Source of the DNA: Nitrospirota bacterium
GTDB taxonomy: Bacteria; Nitrospirota; Thermodesulfovibrionia; Thermodesulfovibrionales; UBA6898
Assembly: GCA_012026685.1 (NCBI GenBank)
Contig: VEOY01000001.1
Coordinates: 1 to 38,668, forward strand
DNA length: 38,668 nucleotides
Direction of reading: 5' to 3'
Within the stretch, counting starts at the first letter, position 1. Every line of letters starts with the position of its first letter. This document shows positions 32,411-38,668 of this stretch, piece after piece. The notes beneath the pieces are model-generated. The model searched no databases and was not told where the DNA came from. It was given only the letters and a program-made list of their open reading frames with translations. The position numbers and the translations under genes were made by a program.

Positions 32411-33691
32411 TCATCCCTCCTTCGTCAACGAACCGAACAGCGAATGAAAAGCTCCCGCCTGGATCCCGGGGTGACAGTGGTCCAGCCCGGTCTGTCTGCA
32501 GCAGGCGGACATGTCCGCTGCCTCCGCTCTGCTCAGTTTCAGGATGTTCGCCATGCCGTGTGCCAGGTCCGCGGAATTTTTCAGCTCCGCGCGATATCCT
32601 GTCTTCCCCGTATGTACCAGGTCCCGGGCCACGCCCATGTCGAAGGAAACAACAGGGGTCCCGCACATTATGGCCTCGTTGATCATCATCGGGCCTGAGT
32701 CTTCGATGGAAGGGCAGACGAACAGATCAGCGGCCTGGTACGCTGCGGCAAGTGACCGGTCATCGCCGAGAAAACCGAGATGCCTGCAGGCAAGGCGTCT
32801 GCCAAGCGATTCCCTCACATCCCGTTCATGACCCGCTGTTATCAGCATGATCTCCTCCCCCTTCACGTCCGGCCTGTCCAGGAGAATATTCAGCGCTTCG
32901 ACAAGGTACGACAACCCCTTCCGCCGGGACTTCAGGGACTGCGCTCCGAAGAATATGATCTTCCTGTCGAGGGGCAGACCGAACGACGTTCTCGGCAGCT
33001 CCCGGGCTGCGGGCCTGAACGTGTCGGGATCCACCCCAAGCAATATCTTTTCAATTTTCTTGCCGCTGAAAAGGGACGCTCTCCCTGCCTGTTCGGCGAG
33101 CCGGGCCGTTGCAGGGACAAGGGTGATATTCATGCTCCGGATGAATTCTCTTTTTCTGCTCCAGATGCTGTGGGACAGGTCGTCCGCGGCCGGGGAATAT
33201 AATGCGGGGCAGCTGCCGCATTGCGCTGTATACCCCGTGCAGTCCCATGCATAGTGGCATCCCCCCGTGAGGGGAGCCATATCAAGCAGGTGCCATACCA
33301 CGGGAGCGCGGTAATGGTCGCTGATATGATACAGATGCTCTGCGCTCAGAAAGTTCGATATCCAGTGAGCCACGATAATGTCCGGCCTGAAGGGAACCCG
33401 GCGAAACAGGGGCCCGATATCCCTGACAGCAGCATGCTCGGCATCCCGAAAGACGTAGTCAGGGTTGGACCTTGCGGTACTGCCGTCGGGACCGGCCGCG
33501 AACTTCACCTTATTCTTCAACAGGTGAAATATATTCTGCGGGTGGCAGGATATGACATCGCTCCCGCGGCACAGCTGTGCATGCACCATCAGCCGGGAGT
33601 TCAGCCCTGCTGCCGTCAGATGCCGGTGCAGACGGGATGCCGCCATATACGCACCGCCGATATCATATGTCTGCAGATGCAGTATGTTCAT
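32411..33691 (-). CDS. GT4 glycosyltransferase with a cysteine-rich insertion
   Basis: This 426-residue GT-B enzyme starts MNILHLQTYDIGGAYMAASR. Before the donor domain it has a short insertion with four cysteines at residues 145, 151, 158 and 161 (GGCHYAWDCTGYTAQCGSCP), which may bind a metal or form disulfides. The donor domain contains IIFFGAQSLKSRRKGLSYLV and the catalytic region SIEDSGPMMINEAIMCGTPV. Similar cysteine insertions occur in WcaC-like colanic-acid transferases. The start follows a 42-base gap after the gene at 33734. Confidence 0.92.
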   Translation of the reverse strand: MNILHLQTYDIGGAYMAASRLHRHLTAAGLNSRLMVHAQLCRGSDVISCHPQNIFHLLKNKVKFAAGPDGSTARSNPDYVFRDAEHAAVRDIGPLFRRVPFRPDIIVAHWISNFLSAEHLYHISDHYRAPVVWHLLDMAPLTGGCHYAWDCTGYTAQCGSCPALYSPAADDLSHSIWSRKREFIRSMNITLVPATARLAEQAGRASLFSGKKIEKILLGVDPDTFRPAARELPRTSFGLPLDRKIIFFGAQSLKSRRKGLSYLVEALNILLDRPDVKGEEIMLITAGHERDVRESLGRRLACRHLGFLGDDRSLAAAYQAADLFVCPSIEDSGPMMINEAIMCGTPVVSFDMGVARDLVHTGKTGYRAELKNSADLAHGMANILKLSRAEAADMSACCRQTGLDHCHPGIQAGAFHSLFGSLTKEG

Positions 33692-33733
33692 CTTTGATGC
33701 TGAAGCACGGTCCTCTTCACCATGAGGGAACGG

Positions 33734-34657
33734 CTAGGATATCCATCGTTTCAGTGTTCGCATGATGCGGTCCCGCGTATCCCCTTTCCCTGCCAGAAAG
33801 CGTGCGATATCTCTTGTGGCGATGCCGGATTCGGCCACCTCGGGATACTTCCGCACCGTAAACTCCGGATCCACGCCATGCATGAAGGATGCATCCCTGC
33901 AGTGCGTCCCGGACGCGTCGAATCCTATGTTTTCAATCAACGACTTCACGGGATGAAGGGTAAGCCCTCCCATCGCGAACACGCTGAGATACCAGCGTAT
34001 TGCCCAGGAATCGATATCCCCTCTGCGCTGTGATTTCAGCATGTCGAAATAATCATACGAGCCGTTGAGGTCGAAGCGATATCTGAGCCGCCGATCGCCC
34101 CTGATCTTCTCATAGGCAGACATGTGCGGATCGAAGTATCTCCAGGCCCTCTTCCATGTCCCCCATCCCCAGCATGTCGTAAACGGCAGAAATACGGCAT
34201 CCGTACCTGAACTCAGTTCGACCGGGAACATGTACCCCGATATCTGCATTACTTTCCCGCTGTCTTCGTATCTTTGCAGCGCCTCATTCATGTATGCCAG
34301 AAAATGGGGGGATGCTATGAGGTCGTCTTCAACGACGATAACGCGTCCATGCTTTTCGCACAGTTCCGTTACGCCGGCGATGACAGACCCGGCGAGACCC
34401 AGATTGTGCTGCCGTTCAACGAGCCTGACACTCCTGAACCCTTCCGTCTGCCTCGCCATTTCCCTCACGCGGCGGACCGCCCCCGCTGCATCGGGGTTTC
34501 CCGGGCCGGCGGAAAAGACGGTCAGATCGCTTTCTTTTGCGCCGTCATTTTTTCGCAAGGCCTCCACGGTCCGCTGCATATGTTCCGGCCGGTTGTAGAC
34601 GAACAGGGCTATCGGCGCCGATGATCCGCCGCTGACCGAAGACGTGTCCGCCGGCAT
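33734..34657 (-). CDS. GT2/GNT-I-like glycosyltransferase
   Basis: This 307-residue protein has a GT-A fold signature: APIALFVYNRPEHMQRTVEA, NLGLAGSVIAGV, the metal-binding VIVVEDDLIASPHFLAYMNE (EDD) and CWGWGTWKRAWRYFD. The EDD and CWGWGTW motifs are typical of bacterial relatives of N-acetylglucosaminyltransferase I, often annotated simply as glycosyltransferase. The donor and acceptor are unknown. It starts 2 bases after the methyltransferase-like gene upstream. Confidence 0.87.
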   Translation of the reverse strand: MPADTSSVSGGSSAPIALFVYNRPEHMQRTVEALRKNDGAKESDLTVFSAGPGNPDAAGAVRRVREMARQTEGFRSVRLVERQHNLGLAGSVIAGVTELCEKHGRVIVVEDDLIASPHFLAYMNEALQRYEDSGKVMQISGYMFPVELSSGTDAVFLPFTTCWGWGTWKRAWRYFDPHMSAYEKIRGDRRLRYRFDLNGSYDYFDMLKSQRRGDIDSWAIRWYLSVFAMGGLTLHPVKSLIENIGFDASGTHCRDASFMHGVDPEFTVRKYPEVAESGIATRDIARFLAGKGDTRDRIMRTLKRWIS

Positions 34658-34659
34658 AC

Positions 34660-35298
34660 CTATCGCTTTATTGCATCCAGGATCAGCGACGTGTACCGGA
34701 GCCTTCCGCCACTGTTCCTCGGATCGTGTTTCCCTGATCTCCGGATCAGGCCGTCCACATCGCTCCAGGGTTCTGTGTGAAATATCCCTGCTTCGTCCCA
34801 GTATTCGAGAAGCCTTACCTCAAACCCCTGAGAACTGAAGAGATCGCACAGGGTACGGTAAGTGTAAAGCACCTTGTGGTCTTCGCATCCCGGTCCGGTC
34901 CCCCCGGGTCTGACCACTTCGAGGTATTGGGCATCGGGGAAATAGCCGTCAGGGACCGCAATGCGGATATGGCCTCCCGTCTTCAGAAAATGCCTGCAGT
35001 TCTGAGCGGCAAGCTCTGCATCCTCATGCGTCAGGTGCTCCCAGACATGTTCCGCCACCATGGCATCGACGGACCCTTCGGAAAAGAATCTTGCCCAGGT
35101 TGACCGGTCGGTCAGGTCGATATGCTCCCTGTCGGTGCCCACCCATCCATCGGCGCGGACATCAGCAGCGCCGACCGCAACCTTCAGGAGTGAGCGTTTC
35201 GCCGCCCGTCTTATCCTCAGGGTGGTGAGTTGATGACCGATCATGAGGCGAAGGGACAGAACCAGTCTGTTCACCAATTGCATTGATTCATCCGCCAT
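34660..35298 (-). CDS. Methyltransferase-like protein
   Basis: This 212-residue protein resembles class I SAM methyltransferases. It has LKVAVGAADVRADGWVGTDR near the N terminus, the DAMVAEHVWEHLTHEDAELA block and FLKTGGHIRIAVPDGY. Motif I is degenerate (VAVGAAD rather than the usual GxGxG), so SAM binding is less certain. It lies 2 bases from its neighbours on both sides, in a run of closely packed glycan genes. Confidence 0.8.
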   Translation of the reverse strand: MADESMQLVNRLVLSLRLMIGHQLTTLRIRRAAKRSLLKVAVGAADVRADGWVGTDREHIDLTDRSTWARFFSEGSVDAMVAEHVWEHLTHEDAELAAQNCRHFLKTGGHIRIAVPDGYFPDAQYLEVVRPGGTGPGCEDHKVLYTYRTLCDLFSSQGFEVRLLEYWDEAGIFHTEPWSDVDGLIRRSGKHDPRNSGGRLRYTSLILDAIKR

Positions 35299-35300
35299 GG

Positions 35301-36158
35301 TCAGGTCCTCTCACCGCGCAATCTCAGGATTGCCCACTGATATACTATTGCCAGCGCGTCGATATAGAGCCTGCACAGATTTCTGATGATATACTGCCGG
35401 TCACTGGACAGTAATATGAAGATAGTCCACATCAGCCGGTTATAGGTGGACCGCTTTGAAACGAAGAGATTATTGAGAAGCTGCAGCAGGCCGATGCGGT
35501 AATCTATGCTTCTCGTGCCCGTCGTCTCCCGGTTCAGATATACCGCTGCCCTCTCCGCAATCGCCAGATGGAACCCCTTCTTGAAAGCCCGGTGGGTGAA
35601 TTCATAATCAGAGCCATAATGCGGCAACAGCAGGGGATGAAAGCCGCCCACCGCGCAAAACACCCTGAACGTCATGAAGAGACCTCGTGTCGACAGGACA
35701 TTGATATCATCAGGCGCTGATGCCGATGCAAACGAGAAGGACTTCCAGTCGATATTCATACCTTTGTCCAGCAGCTCATGCGTGGTCTGGTCATGGCACC
35801 GCGCCAATATGAGACTCTGCGGGAATATCCGTGCCTCCTCCTGAACCGTGCACAGGAAATCTTTCCCGAACGTAATGTCATCGTTCGCGATGAGGACGAT
35901 ATCGTCTTCACTGACATCCGCCCTCCCGAGCAGATGCTTCCTCGCCTTCTGAAGGCTGCCGGCCCACCACAGATTGCCGTCCCCGCGCAGGACCGTGATG
36001 TCCCGTATCTCCCGGGCAGCATACTCGGCCGTACCGTCGGTGCAGCCGTCATCAACCAGGATGAGATGGTAATCGCCGCAGGTCTGCTCCTTCAGGCAGG
36101 ACAGGAACTTCCTGGTCTCATCGACGCGGTTGTGAACCGGGAGAAGGATATAGATCAT
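35301..36158 (-). CDS. GT2 glycosyltransferase
   Basis: This 285-residue family 2 transferase starts MIYILLPVHNRVDETRKFLS, with the nucleotide-binding LVDDGCTDGTAEYA and the metal-binding IANDDITFGKDF. The block LPHYGSDYEFTHRAFKKG is typical of rhamnosyltransferase-like GT2 enzymes. The C-terminal 60 residues contain two hydrophobic stretches (WTIFILL and LYIDALAIVYQWAI) that may associate with the membrane. It overlaps the preceding methyltransferase by 4 bases (ATGA). Confidence 0.92.
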   Translation of the reverse strand: MIYILLPVHNRVDETRKFLSCLKEQTCGDYHLILVDDGCTDGTAEYAAREIRDITVLRGDGNLWWAGSLQKARKHLLGRADVSEDDIVLIANDDITFGKDFLCTVQEEARIFPQSLILARCHDQTTHELLDKGMNIDWKSFSFASASAPDDINVLSTRGLFMTFRVFCAVGGFHPLLLPHYGSDYEFTHRAFKKGFHLAIAERAAVYLNRETTGTRSIDYRIGLLQLLNNLFVSKRSTYNRLMWTIFILLSSDRQYIIRNLCRLYIDALAIVYQWAILRLRGERT

Positions 36159-37120
36159 CGGGCCCTGCGGAGCACGAAGAGGAAGTTGTCACCGGTCCCG
36201 AGCGCGTCGAACAGGCGGGTGATCATATGATTTATCCGGGTCTCATGGAAGAGACCGAGCATGCGCAGCCCGAACTGCTGCCCCGGCGACCGCCCCGCTT
36301 TTGGGGACCAAAACGGAGAGGGCTCTCCCATGTCCGGATAGGTGAGCAGATGCATCCACTGATAATGCAGCCATTCGGAACTGGTTATGGTTGCAGCTTT
36401 TTCCACTACCAGTCCAACCTGTTCGGCCGCTATCTTCATAGAGCTTCGTGAAAAATGATGCAGGTGATAGGGGGCATGCCAGTTGATCCACCTTTTCTTG
36501 AACAGTTTCGCCCCCCATCCGTTCGCATTGGGAGTACTCAGGACCGCGATCCCTCCTCTTTTCAAAATGCGGGCAATTCCCCGCAACGTGGCGACCGGGT
36601 CTGCAACGTGCTCAATGGCCTGATCCATGGTCACGCAATCAAAATAGCCCTCCTCATACATGTCGGGGTCAAACAGTCCGATATGGACCGTATAGCCGTA
36701 TTCGGCAACGACCCGTTGTATGTTCTCATCCGCCTCAACGCCGTAGACATCACATCCTCGGGCCTTATGGTAGCCCAAGGTCTCTCCGAAACCACAACCT
36801 ACATCAAGCACTCGCACATTTCTTGGAACCCAGCGAAAGGCTGACCTGAAAGAGCCGTCAAGCCATGCCTTAAACCCCCTGACTTCCCTGTGCGGGCTGT
36901 AATCATCCAGCTTGAAAGAGGATCGGGGATAATAATTCTTATACATGTCCGTTAATTGCTCCCCGGTAAGCGCTATCTCAAGAAATTTATGTCCGCATGA
37001 TCGGCAATTCAAAAGCTGAAAGCTGCCGGGATATCCATAGCGGTCATCGTGCAATTCATACAGTTCCGAACATTTTTCCCCACACAGAATGCAGCTCCGC
37101 TCTTGAGGATTTTCGATCAT
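36155..37120 (-). CDS. SAM methyltransferase with N-terminal zinc-ribbon-like cysteines
   Basis: This 321-residue protein has two cysteine pairs at residues 10/13 (CILC) and 39/42 (CRSC), which may form a zinc ribbon. A class I methyltransferase domain follows: RVLDVGCGFGETLGYHKA (about residue 103), VYGVEADENIQ, DCVTMDQAIEHVADP, LKRGGIAVLSTPNANGW. This layout is common in methyltransferases of capsule and lipopolysaccharide loci. It overlaps the GT gene upstream and the GT2 gene downstream by 4 bases each. Confidence 0.92.
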   Translation of the reverse strand: MIENPQERSCILCGEKCSELYELHDDRYGYPGSFQLLNCRSCGHKFLEIALTGEQLTDMYKNYYPRSSFKLDDYSPHREVRGFKAWLDGSFRSAFRWVPRNVRVLDVGCGFGETLGYHKARGCDVYGVEADENIQRVVAEYGYTVHIGLFDPDMYEEGYFDCVTMDQAIEHVADPVATLRGIARILKRGGIAVLSTPNANGWGAKLFKKRWINWHAPYHLHHFSRSSMKIAAEQVGLVVEKAATITSSEWLHYQWMHLLTYPDMGEPSPFWSPKAGRSPGQQFGLRMLGLFHETRINHMITRLFDALGTGDNFLFVLRRAR

Positions 37121-38415
37121 AATTTTTTGATTCTTTCAATGACCGGCGTGAACTGTTTCGAAAACAGGTAATTCTCCTCGTAACATGTATACGCATTGCC
37201 ACGCATCAGATCATAGTTGTTGAAGATCATTTCCATGGCTTCGCTGATCTTCTCGACGCGGTCCACACATCTGCCGCAGCCGTATTTCTCTATAACCTTC
37301 GTCATGCCTGGATAATCGTTGGTAATAACGGGCAGCCCGCTCTTCAGATAATGCGATAATTTTCCTGAGGCAGAACTGACAAGCGTAAAGTTTTTTCCGA
37401 TATCCCTGTAAAGAGCGATACCGATATCGGCGGAAGCCAGTAAAGACGGCAGGTCATCATATGCCACCGGCTCTCTGGATATCTTGACCTTCTTACCCTC
37501 ATATTTCCGCAGTTTTTCAATGAATCTCGGATTATGATAACCATGGCTGTGGAGAACGAGCACTCTGTTGTCCGGCCACGTCATGGCTGTTTTCGCGAGC
37601 TCTTCGCACATAGCCCATTCAGTGATGAACCCGGCATATAGCAGAATCCTGTCCTGTGCTGATAAGTTGAACTTCTTTCTCAACCAGTCTGTTTTTTCCT
37701 CAAATCTCGGTCCATCTGCGCACACAGGCACAGTGAGAATATCTGATATGCTTATTTCATTGTCCCTGGCAAGAGACTCTGCCCTTTCTTCATCCAGCGT
37801 AATCGTAAAAGCAGCATTTTTATTGAATTTTTTTTCGCAAGACTTCACCACCTTTTCCATGATAGTTCTGCTTTCAGCAACAAGATGAAGTTCGAGATTG
37901 TAGTAAACAACCGGAACGGACATTTTCTGACCAATAGTGGCAGCTGCCGCTAAACCTCCGGGTTCAGCTCCGATAAAACATTTATACCGGTTCCTCCCGA
38001 TACTATCTTCAGCCTTGCGAACGCACTGCGCAATGCCATCGAGAAAGACTTTTTCAGTCTCCGCCAACCTTTTTCCCTGGAAAAAACGGTCCAGGAGGCG
38101 ACCCTTAAGCTGCATCAGCAAAAACACCCCGTGTCCCAGCGCTTGAACAATCGACGGTGAACGTCGGGTTTTCAGGAACCTTACCAACCAACCACCCCCT
38201 CCTGTTTCCACGGGACTGTCATTTTCTTCAAACCGGTAAATGCGGATGTTCGGGTTTCTGAAATCGAGACCACCGATGAAGGTATGGTGGGTGAAATAAT
38301 CCACGCTGAATCCGGCGGCTTCCAATGCAATCCCCGTATTGATAAGGCTTGGAGAATTTCCCAGCCCGTAGCCATAGATAAAGATACCTATCCTCTGCGT
38401 CTCTCGCTGGATCAC
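37117..38415 (-). CDS. GT4-like glycosyltransferase
   Basis: This 432-residue protein has a GT-B-like layout: an N-terminal GIFIYGYGLGNSPSLINTGI loop and a C-terminal donor half with ILLYAGFITEWAMCEELA, VLVLHSHGY and LASADIGIALYR. The usual E-x7-E region is replaced by SSASGKLSHYLKSGLPVIT, seen in some GT4 subfamilies. It lies 54 bases downstream of the partial methyltransferase gene at the right edge; that short gap shows no other feature. Confidence 0.87.
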   Translation of the reverse strand: MIQRETQRIGIFIYGYGLGNSPSLINTGIALEAAGFSVDYFTHHTFIGGLDFRNPNIRIYRFEENDSPVETGGGGWLVRFLKTRRSPSIVQALGHGVFLLMQLKGRLLDRFFQGKRLAETEKVFLDGIAQCVRKAEDSIGRNRYKCFIGAEPGGLAAAATIGQKMSVPVVYYNLELHLVAESRTIMEKVVKSCEKKFNKNAAFTITLDEERAESLARDNEISISDILTVPVCADGPRFEEKTDWLRKKFNLSAQDRILLYAGFITEWAMCEELAKTAMTWPDNRVLVLHSHGYHNPRFIEKLRKYEGKKVKISREPVAYDDLPSLLASADIGIALYRDIGKNFTLVSSASGKLSHYLKSGLPVITNDYPGMTKVIEKYGCGRCVDRVEKISEAMEMIFNNYDLMRGNAYTCYEENYLFSKQFTPVIERIKKL

Positions 38416-38469
38416 GTGATGTATATTCAGGGTTATGGGAAGTCCGATCTTACACTGATGGTCTGATAG

Positions 38470-38668
38470 TCAAATTGCCTTTAAGACAAAAGTCGCGTTC
38501 CAGTCGCTGATCCGCAGGCTCTCCTTCTGCTTCATGAACGGCTCACTTGCCGCGAGCGAGAAACCGCTCCGTGATGCATAGTCCGCTATCTCCTGCGGGA
38601 AGAAATATCTCATGGGATGGGTTTCCCGGACCCTCTTCATGATCCTTTCACCCTCGATACAGAGGATA
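38470..38668 (-). CDS. Partial methyltransferase, C-terminal end only (5' end beyond right edge)
   Basis: The minus-strand frame is open from the right edge to a TGA at 38470-38472 and encodes about 65 residues. The segment THPMRYFFPQEIADYASRSG and the end LRISDWNATFVLKAI resemble the C-terminal part of class I SAM methyltransferases, in which a RYFFP-like motif precedes the helix facing the active site. The SAM motif itself is outside the window. It is the seventh methyltransferase-like unit of the locus. Confidence 0.72.
   Translation of the reverse strand, partial: ILCIEGERIMKRVRETHPMRYFFPQEIADYASRSGFSLAASEPFMKQKESLRISDWNATFVLKAI

Overview
The window looks like a Gram-negative bacterial chromosome from a metal- or anaerobically respiring lineage. 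Nitrospirota or a Geobacter-like Desulfobacterota are the best guesses. The reasons are the many periplasmic multihaem c-type cytochromes of the doubled-CXXCH kind, NHL beta-propeller lipoproteins, an outer-membrane beta-barrel with a C-terminal phenylalanine, sigma-54-like promoters, and a large surface-glycan locus. No rRNA, tRNA, CRISPR array, insertion sequence or phage gene was seen. The taxon is inferred from gene content only.

Region 1 (about 1-9,800, all minus strand) is electron-transfer-like. A sigma-54-like promoter at 5,710-5,725 precedes, in transcription order, a large outer-membrane barrel, a PpiC-type prolyl isomerase, an NHL lipoprotein, a tetrahaem cytochrome and a further multihaem cytochrome that runs off the left edge. 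Upstream lie a second tetrahaem cytochrome, with its own sigma-54-like promoter and a strong terminator, and a three-gene unit of an 11-haem cytochrome plus two more NHL lipoproteins. That unit is driven by a near-perfect sigma-70 promoter placed almost on the start codon. The set resembles a porin-cytochrome electron conduit, with beta-propellers as unusual extra parts. The barrel gene has an in-frame amber codon in its signal-peptide region.

Region 2 (about 9,800-13,720) holds a periplasmic formylglycine-generating-enzyme-like protein without the catalytic cysteines (minus strand). Divergent from it are an unrecognised lipoprotein and a polytopic GT-C-like membrane protein, the only plus-strand genes in the window.

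Region 3 (13,757-20,066, minus strand) is a tightly coupled seven-gene nucleotide-sugar operon. It encodes a Gfo/Idh/MocA dehydrogenase, a hexapeptide acetyltransferase and a DegT aminotransferase (a WbpB/WbpD/WbpE-like trio), then an SDR epimerase/dehydratase, a second DegT aminotransferase, a second hexapeptide acetyltransferase and a GtrB-like polyprenyl-phosphate glycosyltransferase.

Region 4 (20,270-21,457) is a 15-haem cytochrome closely related to the 11-haem one of region 1. The glycan operon therefore sits between two sibling cytochromes.

Region 5 (21,562-38,668, minus strand) is a long glycan assembly locus: a membrane-fused spermidine-synthase-like protein, a DUF2304/GT2 pair, glycosyltransferases of GT4 and GT2 type, AsnB, and seven methyltransferase genes or domains alternating with the transferases. 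Most genes overlap or are a few bases apart, so much of it is probably co-transcribed. No flippase, polymerase, ABC exporter or initiating phosphoglycosyltransferase is in the window, so the locus continues beyond the right edge or relies on genes elsewhere. The neighbourhood suggests a cell surface where a modified, probably methylated polysaccharide and extracellular electron-transfer proteins are built together. This is an inference from co-location.
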